64,000 bases of DNA. Origin: Leptospiraceae bacterium (GTDB taxonomy: Bacteria; Spirochaetota; Leptospiria; Leptospirales; Leptonemataceae). Position numbers and translations under genes: made by a program. Position 1 is the stretch's first letter; each line of letters starts with the position of its first letter. Below are positions 1-11,297 of the stretch, one piece after another. The stretch is from the NCBI GenBank assembly GCA_026005135.1, contig BPKM01000001.1:62001-126000 (forward strand), read 5' to 3'. The notes below the pieces were generated by a model. The model made no database searches, was not told the origin of the DNA, and worked only from the letters and a program-made list of their open reading frames with translations.

Positions 1-3000
1 ATGCCATGATCCTGGGATTTTGTACAATATAAATCTGTACCAGGAAATGGTTTAACTTTTTTTAATATATTTCCCATATAGATTCCACGTGCTTTCCAAT
101 GATTACGTGGTTTATTAAATTTAATTTTATGAATCTGACCTATCATTTCGTTCATTGTGCGAAAGCCTAATTTTGCCATATATTCTCGCACTTCTCTTGC
201 AACAAAATACATATAGTTAACAAGATATTCCGGTTCACCAAAAAATTTTTTTCTTAATACTGGATTTTGTGTTGCAACCCCAACAGGACAAGTATTAAGA
301 TGACATTTTCTCATCATTATACATCCCTGTGTTACCATTGCAGATGTTGCAAAACCAAATTCTTCTGCTCCCATTAAAGCAGCATATACTACATCTAAAC
401 CAGTCATCATTTTTCCATCTACAGCAAGAACCACTCTATCGCGTAAACCTTGTATTAATAAGGTTTGTTGTGTTTCTGATAATCCAATTTCCCATGGGGT
501 TCCCGCGTAGTGAATAGAAGAAATAGGGCTTGCTCCAGTTCCACCATCATGCCCAGAAATTAAAATATGATCTGCATGTGCCTTTGCAACACCAGCAGCA
601 ACGGTACCTACACCTACGCAGGATACTAATTTAACACTAATTCTTGCATTAGGATTAATATTTTTTAAATCAAAAATTAATTGAGCTAAATCTTCAATAG
701 AATAAATATCATGATGTGGAGGAGGAGAAATTAATGTAACACCGGGTGTTGAATGTCTTAATCGAGCGATAATTTTATCTACTTTAAAACCAGGTAATTG
801 TCCACCTTCTCCTGGTTTTGCTCCTTGTGCAATTTTAATCTGAATATCATCTGCATTCACAAGATAATTTGATGTTACTCCAAATCTTCCAGAAGCAACC
901 TGCTTTATAGCACTTCGCATACTATCGCCATTAGGTAATGGCTTATAACGAATAGAATCTTCTCCTCCTTCTCCTGTATTGGATTTACCTCCAATACGAT
1001 TCATTGCAATAGCAAGATTGGTATGAGTTTCCCAGGAAATGGAACCAAAACTCATTGCTCCAGTCTGAAAACGCTTCAAGATTTCTTCTTCTGGTTCAAC
1101 TTCTTCTAAGGGGATAGGATTTTCTGCAAAATCAAGTTCAAATAAACTTCTAAGTGTAATCTTATCTCTATGGCTTTCGTAAACATCATGACTGAATTCT
1201 TTATAAAGTTCATAATTGTTAGTTTGTGTAGAATGTTGTAATTTAAATATAGTCATTGGTGTCCATAGATGTGGTTCTGAATATTTCCTCCAGTAATGAA
1301 TACCACCTGGATGTAATTGTCCTGGAATTAGGTTTTTATCGAATGCTTTCTTATGTCTACGAATTACTTCTTCTTCTAACATTTCGAGACTTAAACCTTC
1401 TATATGTGTTGGTGTTCCAGTAAAATATAGATTTACTAATTCGGAATCTAAACCAACTGCTTCGTAAATTTGAGCACCACAATAACTTTGTAATGTAGAA
1501 ATACCCATTTTACTAAAAATTTTTAATAATCCTTTTTGAATGGCTTTAATGAAATTTTTTCTCGCTTCTCGATAATCTCTAATATCTCCTAATTCTCCTT
1601 CTTTTATTAAATCATATAAGGTTTCGAATGCAAGATAAGGATTAATAGCATTAGCCCCATAACCAATTAGTAAAGCAAAATGTGGTACTTCTCTTGGCTC
1701 CCCAGATTCTATAATAATACTTGTTTTTGTTCTTAAACCTGCACGAATTAAAAAATGATGAACAGCAGATGTTGCCAGTAAACTTGGAATAGGAGCCATA
1801 TTATTAGCAACACCTCTATCTGATAAAATAATTATATTGTAACCTTTTCTTACTGCTTCTGCTGCTTCGTCACAAATTTGATCTAAACGATTTCTCATTC
1901 CATGTTTTTGATCAGGATCAAAAAGAATATTAATTGTTATGGTTTTAAAATTACCTGTTCGAATATTACGTATTTTTTCTAATTCATTATTGGTTAAAAT
2001 AGGATTTTTTAATTCAATTCTATGTGCATATTCTGGTTTTTCATCTAATAGATTTCCTTCTGGTCCAAGATAACCAACTAAATCCATTACTAATTCTTCT
2101 CGTATAGGATCAATGGGAGGATTGGTAACCTGAGCAAATAATTGTTTAAAATATCGAAATAAAGGTTGTGGTTCAGAAGATAAAACAGCAAGAGCTACAT
2201 CTTCTCCCATAGCTCCTACTGGTTCTTCTCCTTTTTCTGCCATTGGCTTCATTATAGTTGTGACATCTTCTGTTGTATAGCCAAAGATTCTCTGTCTTTC
2301 TACAATGGTTTCGTGATCTGGTTGATGTACAAATGCTGGATCAGGAAGATCTTCTAAGCGAATCATATATTTTTGTATCCATTCTTTATATGGAGATTGA
2401 CGGACAATTTTGGATTTGATTTCTTCATCATCGACAATTCTTCCTTCGTTTAAATCAATAAAAAACATTTTACCTGGTCGTAATCTTCCACTTTTAGCAA
2501 TATTCTGTGGTTCTATGGGAATGGTTCCAACTTCCGATGCCATTATTACAAGATTATCTTTTGTTACAATATATCTTGCTGGTCTTAAACCATTTCTATC
2601 TAAGGTAGCACCAATTACATTTCCATCAGAAAAAACAATTGCTGCTGGTCCATCCCAGGGTTCCATTAAAGTTGCATGATATTCATAAAATGCTCTTTTA
2701 TCTTCATCCATTTCTGGATTTTTTGTCCAGGCTTCTGGAATCATCATCATAATAGCATGAGGAAGACTTCTACCACCCATATAGATTAATTCAGCAACTG
2801 AATCAAATGTTGCAGAATCACTTTGACCTTCCATAATAATAGGAAGCATTCGTTTTAAATCTTTTCCATAGTAAGGAGATTCCATTACCATCTGTCTTGC
2901 TGCCATCCAGTTAATATTTCCTCGTAAGGTATTAATTTCTCCATTATGAGCAATCATACGGAAGGGTTGTGCTAAATCCCAGGTAGGAAGGGTATTAGTA

Positions 3001-3728
3001 GAAAAGCGCATATGAATCATTGTATAAGCAGATTCCATATCTGGATCAGTTATATCTGGATAAAATTTTACAATCTGATCTGCTTTTAACATTCCTTTAT
3101 AATTGATGGTTCTACTGGAAAATGAAGGTACATAATATTGACTTCTATCTAACTTTAATTCTGCGCGAATTCTTCTATCAATTACTCTACGTATTAAAAA
3201 TAATTTTCTTTCAAAATCACTTTGATCTTTTATTGATTCATTTGCTTCTACGAAACCTTGCATAAAATAGGGAAGTGTCTTTCTTGCTAATTCTCCGCAG
3301 TAATTTTCATTAATGGGAACATCTCTCCAACCTAAGAATTTCTGACCTTCGTCTTCTACGACTTTTTCTATGATATTTTGTACTTTTTCTCGAATGGATT
3401 TTTTTCTCGGCATATAAAAAAAGCCGACTGCATAACGACCATAAGGAGGAAGTTCAAATTTATTTTCCTGATCCAATACTTTTCTAAAAAATTTATCTGG
3501 AATTTGAATTTGAATACCAGCACCATCACCAGTTTCTGGATCAGCTCCTACTGCACCTCTATGTTCTATACGTTTTAAAACTTCTAAACCATAATCAATA
3601 ATTTTACGTGATTTCTTTCCAGTAAAATCAGCAACAAATCCTACACCACAGGAATCTTTATGAAGTTCTGGATTATATAATCCCGTTTTTTTATTCATTC
3701 GTTCTAAATCTTTTTTTGTAATATTCAT
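1..3728 (-). CDS. gltB: Glutamate synthase large subunit (partial, C-terminus outside window)
   Basis: Large chain of glutamate synthase, which hydrolyses glutamine and transfers the ammonia to 2-oxoglutarate. The first 1242 codons are present; family members are about 1500 residues, so the C-terminal beta-helix domain and stop lie outside the window. Visible parts are the Ntn amidotransferase start, where catalytic Cys27 sits in DSCGVGF after a 26-residue propeptide, the [12 protein letters not shown] segment, the FMN domain with PGEGGQLPG and [11 protein letters not shown], and the 3Fe-4S cysteine motif [13 protein letters not shown]. The ATG at 3728 has a good Shine-Dalgarno and a sigma70-like promoter. 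No small subunit (gltD) is visible; it could lie beyond base 1. The family call is firm; whether the cofactor partner is NADPH- or ferredoxin-linked cannot be decided here. Confidence 0.97.
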   Translation of the reverse strand, partial: MNITKKDLERMNKKTGLYNPELHKDSCGVGFVADFTGKKSRKIIDYGLEVLKRIEHRGAVGADPETGDGAGIQIQIPDKFFRKVLDQENKFELPPYGRYAVGFFYMPRKKSIREKVQNIIEKVVEDEGQKFLGWRDVPINENYCGELARKTLPYFMQGFVEANESIKDQSDFERKLFLIRRVIDRRIRAELKLDRSQYYVPSFSSRTINYKGMLKADQIVKFYPDITDPDMESAYTMIHMRFSTNTLPTWDLAQPFRMIAHNGEINTLRGNINWMAARQMVMESPYYGKDLKRMLPIIMEGQSDSATFDSVAELIYMGGRSLPHAIMMMIPEAWTKNPEMDEDKRAFYEYHATLMEPWDGPAAIVFSDGNVIGATLDRNGLRPARYIVTKDNLVIMASEVGTIPIEPQNIAKSGRLRPGKMFFIDLNEGRIVDDEEIKSKIVRQSPYKEWIQKYMIRLEDLPDPAFVHQPDHETIVERQRIFGYTTEDVTTIMKPMAEKGEEPVGAMGEDVALAVLSSEPQPLFRYFKQLFAQVTNPPIDPIREELVMDLVGYLGPEGNLLDEKPEYAHRIELKNPILTNNELEKIRNIRTGNFKTITINILFDPDQKHGMRNRLDQICDEAAEAVRKGYNIIILSDRGVANNMAPIPSLLATSAVHHFLIRAGLRTKTSIIIESGEPREVPHFALLIGYGANAINPYLAFETLYDLIKEGELGDIRDYREARKNFIKAIQKGLLKIFSKMGISTLQSYCGAQIYEAVGLDSELVNLYFTGTPTHIEGLSLEMLEEEVIRRHKKAFDKNLIPGQLHPGGIHYWRKYSEPHLWTPMTIFKLQHSTQTNNYELYKEFSHDVYESHRDKITLRSLFELDFAENPIPLEEVEPEEEILKRFQTGAMSFGSISWETHTNLAIAMNRIGGKSNTGEGGEDSIRYKPLPNGDSMRSAIKQVASGRFGVTSNYLVNADDIQIKIAQGAKPGEGGQLPGFKVDKIIARLRHSTPGVTLISPPPHHDIYSIEDLAQLIFDLKNINPNARISVKLVSCVGVGTVAAGVAKAHADHILISGHDGGTGASPISSIHYAGTPWEIGLSETQQTLLIQGLRDRVVLAVDGKMMTGLDVVYAALMGAEEFGFATSAMVTQGCIMMRKCHLNTCPVGVATQNPVLRKKFFGEPEYLVNYMYFVAREVREYMAKLGFRTMNEMIGQIHKIKFNKPRNHWKARGIYMGNILKKVKPFPGTDLYCTKSQDHG

Positions 3729-3736
3729 AATAGGTG

Positions 3737-3742
3737 CTCCTT
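3737..3742 (-). promoter_or_regulatory. Ribosome binding site of gltB
   Basis: AAGGAG on the minus strand, 8 bases before the gltB ATG at 3728. It fixes the start because many genes in this window have no such site. Confidence 0.85.
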
Positions 3743-3788
3743 ATTTTTAATCTATTCCTGGAAACCTGACTTTTTACTATGATAGGAT

Positions 3789-3816
3789 ATTATATTAAAG
3801 AAAACAATATTGTCAG
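3789..3816 (-). promoter_or_regulatory. Sigma70-like promoter of gltB
   Basis: On the minus strand a perfect -10 box TATAAT (3789-3794) lies 16 bases from a -35-like CTGACA (3811-3816). The predicted start is near 3782, giving a leader of about 54 bases that contains the AAGGAG site. Read by eye from consensus; no operator was recognised. Confidence 0.6.
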
Positions 3817-3940
3817 GGTATGACCAAAAAAAAATCTGTCAATTTCCTGTAAATAAGTAAAGAATATATAAAATTTTGACAAGTCCTAAACTCATAACCT
3901 AAAAAATTTAAAGTTTAATGTTATGATTAATCTTAAATCA

Positions 3941-4969
3941 TTATCCTAAGGGATACATAATTTCTGAGGTTATTTTATCTATTTCCTTAAAAATTTCTTT
4001 TTCTAATTTTATTTCAGATGCTTTTAAAATATCTGGTAGCTGATCTGAATGTGTAACACCAAAGATGACAGATGCAATAAATTCTTTTTGCAGGCACCAG
4101 GCTATTGCAAGTGTTGTTAATGATAGATTTATTTTTTCTGCAAGTGGCTTAAGTCGATTTACAGTTTCTAAGCTTTTTTCGTTTAAATATCGCTTTACCT
4201 GTTTTTTTTGTCTTTCTCCTAATTTTTTATAATATATAAATCGTGCATTTTCTGGAGGATTTTCCTGATTATATTTTCCTGTTAATACTCCTCCAGCTAA
4301 AGGAGAATAAGGAATTAAACTTACCTGTTCTTTTAAAGAAATTTCTGCTAAAGCATCTTCGAATCTACGATTTAAAATACTATAATTATTTTGAATGGTT
4401 TCATAGCGAATAAGATTATATTTTTCACTTGTAGCAAGACTTTTCATTAATCCCCATGGTGTTTCGTTCGAACAACCAGCAATACGTATTTTACCCTGTT
4501 CTTTTAATTTTGTTAAAGCATCTAAAATTTCTATATAATAAGATTCATGATCTGCTTTTGGATCAGGCCAGTGAATTTGATATAAATCGATATAATCTGT
4601 ATTAAGACGTTTTAAGCTTCCTTCAATTGCTTTAAAGATATGATGTTTATCAAGAGTAGTCATTCCATTTCTAACAGGAGGAGAAAACCATCCATGTGCA
4701 GGTCCACTAACTTTCGTAGCAATTATAATAGCATCTCTTGGTTTATTTTTTAACCATTTACCTATAATCTCTTCTGTTTGATGTACCCATTTGCTATCTG
4801 GTGGAACTGGATAAATTTCTGCTGTATCGATAAAATTTATACCAGAATCAAATGCTATATCTAAGATTTTATGACTTTCTTTTTCATCAGTAAAAGAACC
4901 AAATGTCATAGTTCCAAGACAGAGATGAGAAACAACAATAGGACTTCTTCCAAGGCGTTTTGGCTTCAT
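3941..4969 (-). CDS. Aldo/keto reductase, Tas-like
   Basis: NAD(P)H-dependent oxidoreductase of the aldo/keto reductase superfamily, most like E. coli Tas. It has the N-terminal CLGTMTFG strand, the catalytic tetrad in order (Asp and Tyr in IDTAEIYPVPP, Lys in IIATKVSGP, His in YQIHWPDP), the GCSNETPWG segment and a family-typical MYPLG end. The ATG at 4969 (342 residues) is chosen because Tas-like proteins begin close to the KRLGRS region; an upstream ATG at 5005 would add twelve mostly hydrophobic residues. No clear ribosome site precedes either. It lies alone between gltB and a c-di-GMP gene, all on the minus strand. The substrate is not predictable. Confidence 0.9.
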   Translation of the reverse strand: MKPKRLGRSPIVVSHLCLGTMTFGSFTDEKESHKILDIAFDSGINFIDTAEIYPVPPDSKWVHQTEEIIGKWLKNKPRDAIIIATKVSGPAHGWFSPPVRNGMTTLDKHHIFKAIEGSLKRLNTDYIDLYQIHWPDPKADHESYYIEILDALTKLKEQGKIRIAGCSNETPWGLMKSLATSEKYNLIRYETIQNNYSILNRRFEDALAEISLKEQVSLIPYSPLAGGVLTGKYNQENPPENARFIYYKKLGERQKKQVKRYLNEKSLETVNRLKPLAEKINLSLTTLAIAWCLQKEFIASVIFGVTHSDQLPDILKASEIKLEKEIFKEIDKITSEIMYPLG

Positions 4970-5044
4970 AAAAAAAAAAATAATATAAAATAAAAATAAT
5001 CGCAATCATTTTAGGAAAAATTTAAAAAATTTATATTAAAAAAT

Positions 5045-8000
5045 CTATTTTGGATGTTTTAACAATTCTATAATAATATTGTCGGAAATAGGTTTATTAA
5101 AAAAATAACCCTGACCATATTTTGCTCCTAATTGCTGAAGGATTTGCAATTGTGATTTTGTTTCTATACCTTCTATTATAGTAGTCATTGTAAGTTGTTT
5201 TGCCAATTCAAAGATTGTTTTTAAAATAGAAAGCTTTTTATTATTTTGATCAATTCCATCAATAAATGTTTTATCAATTTTTATTCCATGTGCATATAGT
5301 TTATCTAAATAAATTAAAGAAGAATATCCTGTACCAAAATCATCAATATAAGTTTTTATATTTGCTTTTTCTAATTCTTTAATTATATTATTACATGTAT
5401 TGATATCTTCGGCAAACAAACGTTCTGTAATTTCTATAATTAGTGGATACTGGAATGATTTTTGTAAATCTATTAATTGTTTAATAAATTGTTCATTTTT
5501 AAAACTTTTATAAGAAATATTAATAGAAATCGGAATAGATAAATTTTCTGATTTTAATTGTTTTATAAAAAAAGAGATTTTTTCAAGTAATAAAAGTTCA
5601 GCATCAAAAAGGAGTTGGCTTTCTTCTAATACATCAATGAATGTTCCGGGCATAATAAGTTGATTATTATCATCTTTTAATCTCATTAGGGCTTCTAATC
5701 CAGCAATACTTTGTTGTTCTATGTTATAATAGGGTTGATAATAAATGACCATATTTTTTTTATTAATAGCGTTAATAATCATTTGTTTTGTTTCGGTATA
5801 ACTTGTAATAAAATTTTTTAATTCTGGTTTAAAAATTTTATAATTCAAGTCTTCTTTTTTAGCAAATTGTAATGCAGTTGTTGCATAATCAATTATATCT
5901 TCTATATGATTAGAATCTTTGTTATAGATAGAAATACCAGTACGAAAAAAAATATCAAAAAATTGATTATTAAAATGAATCTTTAAAAAAGAGTTTTTTT
6001 CGAGAAATGTTATAAAGTTTTTTGTAATATTATCTATTAATGTTGAATTAAAATCAAAAAATGCAATAGCAATTTCATCTCCTCCTGTTCTTCCCATTAT
6101 TACAAAATCTTCTCTTATAGAATATTGATTGCAGAATTGCTCTAATAAAACTTTTATTTTTTCTACAAAAAGATTAAAGATTGTTTCTCCATTTTCTGCT
6201 CCAAATAAATGTTTAAAATACGTAAAATTGTCAATATCAAGTATAAATAAAGAAATGTATATATTTATTTCTTTATAACTTTTTATAAGTGCTTTTAATG
6301 ATTCTGTAAAACCATTGCGATTGAATAAGCCTGTTATAATATCATAGTATAATGTTTTATGATATTGTTCCTGTAGATAACGTTCTTTTGTAATATCCTT
6401 GGCAAGTACTACAACTTTATCAATTTGATTTGATTTAGGATGAAATTTAACTGGAATCCAGGTTTCGTCAAGAAAAAAGAGTTTTCCATCTTTTGAAAAA
6501 TAAGATGTAATGTTATTTACAATATTTCCCTGTGTTACTTCTTTCCATTTTGTTAAAAACAGATTTTTTGATAAAGAATCATGAATAAAAATATCATAAT
6601 TATGATTTAATAATTCTTCTTTGTTATATTTTGATAGAGAAATAACACTATCATTACAAAAATCAATTGATTGATCTGGATTTAAAACTAGTATCCAATC
6701 AGGAGATTTAGAAACAGCTTCTAATAATAATTTCATTAGTTTTTCATTTTGAATTTTTAATAAAGCAAATTCAATGTCTTCTTTTAAGTCTTCGTAAAGT
6801 TCTATTAATTTGGGGAAATAATCTTCTGTAATTTTTTCTTTTATTGTTAAAAGTAATATATATTCTTCCTTAGGTGTTATTAATGGAATAGTTATACATA
6901 AATAAATATGTTGTTCGGGAAAAACTTTGTTAATAAACTCTTTTTTATCTATAATTTGAATTTGATTTTTTTTTAAGCTGGCTTCTAAAATATTTTTACA
7001 GGGATCTGTTAAAGACAATGATTGCTCAGAAGTTTTATGTTTTTGAGCTGTTATCTTATAGTTAGGAGCTTCTTTTATAATTATATAAGCATTATTACAT
7101 ATTTCTTTTTGTATTAATATATTTAGTATTTCATTAAATAAATCTTCTTTTTGTAAAACGCGAATTATGGTTTGATTGATATCTTTTAATGCATAAAATA
7201 ATTTTTCATATAGTTTTTTTTCGGTTTGGTCTAATGTAAATAATATTCCACTTGGTTTCCCATTATAGGTTATAGAATAAGAAATAACCATTAAATCACG
7301 GATTTCCTGATTTTTGGTTAGCCCTTTTACGTTATCGTAAATAAATTGAAATTTTTCTCCTTTAAGGCGTTTTTCTATATTACCTGTAAAATATTTCCTT
7401 TGTTCTGGTACTACTAATTCTTCTGCATTTAGATTTTTTAATTCTTCCATGCTATAGCCACACCAATCTATAGCACTTTTATTGGCATAAACATATTTCC
7501 CCTGATGTATAAAAATGGCTAAAAAAGGGGCTTCTTCAATTGCTTTAAAAATTTCATAGTATTGTTGTTCTCTTGATATATCTATCCATAATCCAGTAGC
7601 ATTCAGGATATATTCATAGGAATTTATTTTTTCTATATTTTCTATAATAATGAATATATCTAATATATATAACCAGCTCTGATCTTTTTTTTTAAATCTA
7701 TATTCATGCTTAATTTTGTAGGGTAATTTTATAGTCTGATTTAAAATATTTTGATATAAATGATTCGTATTTTCTATAATAATATTTATATCTTCGGGAT
7801 GTATATTTTCTAACCACCACTTTGGATTTTGAATAATATCTTGGTATTGCCAGCCTGTTAATTCTATAAGATAATCATTTAAATAATTAATTTCTATTGT
7901 TTCTATTTGAAATAAATCTTTATTTTTCGAAGAAATAGATAATCTATTTTTTACCTGATAAATTACAACAGGTAAATAGGAAAAAATATCAAAGATGTGA

Positions 8001-8056
8001 GAAAATTCATTATTATTCTTTTCGGACATGCGGGAATTAAAAATAATTTTAAACAT
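5045..8056 (-). CDS. PAS-PAS-GAF-PAS-GGDEF-EAL cyclic-di-GMP protein
   Basis: Cytoplasmic c-di-GMP turnover protein of 1003 residues with no obvious membrane segment. Two PAS domains occupy about residues 30-280. A GAF-like stretch (about 285-440) and a third PAS (about 445-570, starting LLEAVSKSPDWILVLNP) follow, then GGDEF (about 575-740) and EAL (about 745-1000). The cyclase motif reads GGDEI, which keeps the catalytic acidic residues but has Ile at the fifth position. The EAL half keeps EALMR, ITERLF, DDFGTGYSSL, KIDKTFI, EGIE and QGYFFNKP, so phosphodiesterase activity is expected. It may be bifunctional, with the PAS/GAF part as sensor. Start: ATG at 8056; another ATG nine codons in is possible and neither has a ribosome site. 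A PilZ-like protein at 61704-62861 is a possible downstream effector (inference). Confidence 0.93.
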   Translation of the reverse strand: MFKIIFNSRMSEKNNNEFSHIFDIFSYLPVVIYQVKNRLSISSKNKDLFQIETIEINYLNDYLIELTGWQYQDIIQNPKWWLENIHPEDINIIIENTNHLYQNILNQTIKLPYKIKHEYRFKKKDQSWLYILDIFIIIENIEKINSYEYILNATGLWIDISREQQYYEIFKAIEEAPFLAIFIHQGKYVYANKSAIDWCGYSMEELKNLNAEELVVPEQRKYFTGNIEKRLKGEKFQFIYDNVKGLTKNQEIRDLMVISYSITYNGKPSGILFTLDQTEKKLYEKLFYALKDINQTIIRVLQKEDLFNEILNILIQKEICNNAYIIIKEAPNYKITAQKHKTSEQSLSLTDPCKNILEASLKKNQIQIIDKKEFINKVFPEQHIYLCITIPLITPKEEYILLLTIKEKITEDYFPKLIELYEDLKEDIEFALLKIQNEKLMKLLLEAVSKSPDWILVLNPDQSIDFCNDSVISLSKYNKEELLNHNYDIFIHDSLSKNLFLTKWKEVTQGNIVNNITSYFSKDGKLFFLDETWIPVKFHPKSNQIDKVVVLAKDITKERYLQEQYHKTLYYDIITGLFNRNGFTESLKALIKSYKEINIYISLFILDIDNFTYFKHLFGAENGETIFNLFVEKIKVLLEQFCNQYSIREDFVIMGRTGGDEIAIAFFDFNSTLIDNITKNFITFLEKNSFLKIHFNNQFFDIFFRTGISIYNKDSNHIEDIIDYATTALQFAKKEDLNYKIFKPELKNFITSYTETKQMIINAINKKNMVIYYQPYYNIEQQSIAGLEALMRLKDDNNQLIMPGTFIDVLEESQLLFDAELLLLEKISFFIKQLKSENLSIPISINISYKSFKNEQFIKQLIDLQKSFQYPLIIEITERLFAEDINTCNNIIKELEKANIKTYIDDFGTGYSSLIYLDKLYAHGIKIDKTFIDGIDQNNKKLSILKTIFELAKQLTMTTIIEGIETKSQLQILQQLGAKYGQGYFFNKPISDNIIIELLKHPK

Positions 8057-8328
8057 TTTTTTGCAATCTTTTTTTCTATATTAATAATTATTTATATAAG
8101 ACGAAACTAATTTGAATATTTTAAATATTTTTATACCCAAAGAACAATTTTATAAAATATGATGCAAATTATATAATAAATAATTATTTTGATTATTGAT
8201 TCAAAAAAAAATTGACGACAATGTATTGTATAAAAATTTTTGTTTAAATTAATTAAAAAATTATATTGGTGCATAGTTAAATAAAAAATAATTTTATATT
8301 GAATGATTAAAAAAATTAAGGAGCTACT

Positions 8329-10500
8329 ATGCAGTTTCGCTTATATCAAAAAAAATTATTTAAAGAATTGTCATTACGATTGGAATTATTTACTCATATA
8401 GTTCCTGTTCCAGCAATAGTTTATTATGCAGCTCTTGCAATTTTAACATTTAGTAAAAATTATAGAGATTTTGTTATAATTGTATTAGTTTCTGCCGCAT
8501 CTTTTGCAACAATTTTAATGTTTATTATGGGTATGATGTTAAGATATTATAAAATAAAAAGTATTTTTTCTCTTAAAGATAAACATCAATTAAAATATGA
8601 ATTATTACGATTACCTAAATTCGAAGCAATTTTAATAGGTTCAAGGTATTTTATAGGTGTAATTATTACTTATACTATAATTATATTATCATTTTATTAT
8701 AAATATGGAATCAAAGAATTTCCTTTAAATTTTATTTTACTAATTATTCCCTTTTTAGGTATTCCTATATTTTTAGCAATCATTCCTTTAGAAATGAGTA
8801 GCCATTATTTAATGACGGAAAATATTGTAAGAAAGTATATAAAAAAATCTATTTTAAAAGATTTAGAAATTCCAACAGATAAAATTAAGATCAATTTTTT
8901 TATTAAAATATTAGTATATATATCTTCCTTAGTTGGTTTTCCTATGATAATTCTTGTATCTTTAATGAGTTTAACCTATTATTTTGGTATACAATTAGCT
9001 AACCCTATTATTCATTTTATTATTTTATCTTTAATTTGTTTATATCCGATTTTTCAAACGGCATATTATTTAGCTAAAAATTTAAATGAGGGTATCGAAC
9101 AGATAAAAGAATCTTTAAAACAGGTTTCGAATGGAAATTTTAATGCGAAATCAGGTATTTTAACTTATGATGAATTAGGTATGCTATCGCAATTTACTAA
9201 TAAAATGATTTTTCAATTAAAAGATATGTACGAATCTATTAAAACATTAAATGAAAATTTAGAACAAATTGTAGAGATAAGAACCTTAGAATTAAAAAAT
9301 ACTCTTGAAGAAGTACAGAAATTAAAACAACAACAAGATGGGGATTATTATTTAACTTCTCTTTTAATAGAACCATTTATACAAAATCAAATAGAAGATA
9401 AAGATATTAATAATAGATTTGAATATCATTTTATTTTAAAACAAAAAAAAGAATTTGAATTTCGCGATAAGAAAAAAGAAATAGGAGGTGATTTTTGTAG
9501 TTTCCATAAAATTATATTAAGAAATAAACCGTATATTTTTTTTATTAATGCAGATGCAATGGGAAAATCTATCCAGGGAGCAGGTGGAGTTTTAATATTG
9601 ACTTCTATTTTACAATCTACTATAGAGCGAAATGAATTATTCGAAGAAGAACAGGATTATTTACCAGAATTATGGTTAAGGCAATTATTTATAGAAATGC
9701 ATAAAACATTTGAAACATTTCAAGGAAGTATGATGTTATCATTAATAATGGGGTTAATTGATGTAAAAACAAATTCCCTTTATTTTATTAACGCAGAACA
9801 TCCCTATCCAGCTTTAATTAGAAATAATAAATTAAGAATCATTCGGGAAAAACATTTTCTTAGAAAAATAGGTTCAACTATAATAGAAGGTAATTTATTT
9901 ATACATACGATATATTTAAAAAACCATGATATGTTTATTTGTGGTTCTGATGGTAAAGATGATATCATATACGATGATAAAATTAATGAAGATGAAACTT
10001 TATTTTATCAGATATTAGAAAAAAACCAATTTGATCCTTTTAAAACATATTATTATTTATTAGAAAATTCAATTATTAAAGATGATCTTTCTATTTTATG
10101 GATAAAATCCAAACAGGATAACTTATTAGAAAAAGATTATAAATATTATAAGGGTTTAAAAGAAAAAATAAAAGAACAATATCAAAATAAAAATTATAAA
10201 GATTTGTATTCTATATTGAAAGAATATATAAATGATATTCCCTTAGATAGTCAGCTTGTTTTTTTATATGCGAATATTTGTTATAATCTTGGTAAATTCG
10301 AAGAAGCAAAAGAATATATAGAAGCTTTACGATTAAGAAATCCTATTAATCCATGGTATTTATATTTAAGTTCTAAGATATATTATAAACTAAATCAACA
10401 AAATAAAGCTATCAAATATTTTAATAAAGCAAAAGAATATGCTTTAGAAGATAATTTAATAGCAAAATTAAATAAATTTGAATATGAATTAAATCGTTAA
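8329..10500 (+). CDS. Membrane SpoIIE/PP2C-type phosphatase with HAMP and TPR
   Basis: About six membrane segments (residues about 25-250) lead into a HAMP region (about 250-300, with YDELGMLSQF) and a short coiled coil ending EIRTLELKNTLEEVQKL. The PP2C/SpoIIE phosphatase domain (about 345-600) has metal-binding positions in GGDFCSF, NADAMGKSIQGAGG, GSDGKDD and DDLSILW. The second motif differs from the usual DVSGHG form. The C-terminus has about two TPR repeats (about 610-720). Proteins of this type are common in Leptospira and usually act on anti-sigma-factor antagonists; no such partner is next to it here. AAGGAG precedes the ATG. Its end overlaps the convergent recO by four bases. Confidence 0.88.
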   Translation: MQFRLYQKKLFKELSLRLELFTHIVPVPAIVYYAALAILTFSKNYRDFVIIVLVSAASFATILMFIMGMMLRYYKIKSIFSLKDKHQLKYELLRLPKFEAILIGSRYFIGVIITYTIIILSFYYKYGIKEFPLNFILLIIPFLGIPIFLAIIPLEMSSHYLMTENIVRKYIKKSILKDLEIPTDKIKINFFIKILVYISSLVGFPMIILVSLMSLTYYFGIQLANPIIHFIILSLICLYPIFQTAYYLAKNLNEGIEQIKESLKQVSNGNFNAKSGILTYDELGMLSQFTNKMIFQLKDMYESIKTLNENLEQIVEIRTLELKNTLEEVQKLKQQQDGDYYLTSLLIEPFIQNQIEDKDINNRFEYHFILKQKKEFEFRDKKKEIGGDFCSFHKIILRNKPYIFFINADAMGKSIQGAGGVLILTSILQSTIERNELFEEEQDYLPELWLRQLFIEMHKTFETFQGSMMLSLIMGLIDVKTNSLYFINAEHPYPALIRNNKLRIIREKHFLRKIGSTIIEGNLFIHTIYLKNHDMFICGSDGKDDIIYDDKINEDETLFYQILEKNQFDPFKTYYYLLENSIIKDDLSILWIKSKQDNLLEKDYKYYKGLKEKIKEQYQNKNYKDLYSILKEYINDIPLDSQLVFLYANICYNLGKFEEAKEYIEALRLRNPINPWYLYLSSKIYYKLNQQNKAIKYFNKAKEYALEDNLIAKLNKFEYELNR

Positions 10501-11297
10501 TTTGTAATAACAGTTTTTAAATATAAATTTAATTTTTCTTCCATAGAAGAAAAGATATGATGAATTTTATTTTTTTCTATTTGGGATTTTTCTATATATA
10601 CTTCTAATTGCTCTAAAAAATTATTAAACTTGAATTTGGTTATTAAACGTAAAATTTGTAAGTAAATAAAATCAATTTCGTTAGAGGTTGGATCACATTC
10701 ATCGCAATAAAAATATAATCCTTCCTGCCATTTTGCTTTAATAGAAATTTCTTTATTACAGGAGGAACAAAAATTTAAATCTCCAACATAACCCATAATT
10801 TTTAATAATCTAACAGAAAAAAATAATAAAAATATTTCTTTAAAAGATAAAGATAATTTTTCAAGTAAATCTTCTATTTTTTGATATTGTTTTTTATGAT
10901 AATCCTCTAAATATTGTAAAGCAGAAAGTAAAAGAATAAAGACATCTTTTAAGGAATGGGCATCAGTAATTGAGGCATAATGACTTAATTCTAAGATTTG
11001 ACTTAAAAACAATAATTTTTCGTAATTGTTTTTTAGTTCATAAAAGCGATTGATTAAATTGATTTCTTTAACATTTAATATATCTAAATTTTTTTTATCA
11101 TAATAATCTAATTGAATTAAATTTCCAGCTTCTACAATAATGGGATTTCGTTTTTTAGATTTAAGTATTCCATAAACAATAAATTTTTTTCTATGATAGG
11201 ATTCATCATTATTTTTTATCAATACATCAATTATAACATCTTTTTCATTAATTTCTTTTTTCTTTAAGATAATACCTATTCCTTTTTCTAATTTCAT
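10497..11297 (-). CDS. recO: DNA repair protein RecO
   Basis: RecO works with RecF and RecR to load RecA on single-stranded DNA. This 266-residue protein has the N-terminal OB-fold region (KGIGIILKKKEINEKDVII), a helical middle and the four-cysteine zinc site CSSCNKE...FYCDECD at about residues 182-206. The length is normal for the family. Its ATG overlaps the stop of the upstream NtrC-like gene by one base (TAATG), so translational coupling in the minus-strand operon is likely. A repair gene at the end of a two-component operon is unusual company, and I infer co-transcription rather than a shared role. Confidence 0.9.
   Translation of the reverse strand: MKLEKGIGIILKKKEINEKDVIIDVLIKNNDESYHRKKFIVYGILKSKKRNPIIVEAGNLIQLDYYDKKNLDILNVKEINLINRFYELKNNYEKLLFLSQILELSHYASITDAHSLKDVFILLLSALQYLEDYHKKQYQKIEDLLEKLSLSFKEIFLLFFSVRLLKIMGYVGDLNFCSSCNKEISIKAKWQEGLYFYCDECDPTSNEIDFIYLQILRLITKFKFNNFLEQLEVYIEKSQIEKNKIHHIFSSMEEKLNLYLKTVITN

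Noticed and set aside
329-517. Short plus-strand frame opposite gltB
   Set aside because: It is an antisense shadow of a strongly conserved gene and has no protein-like features.
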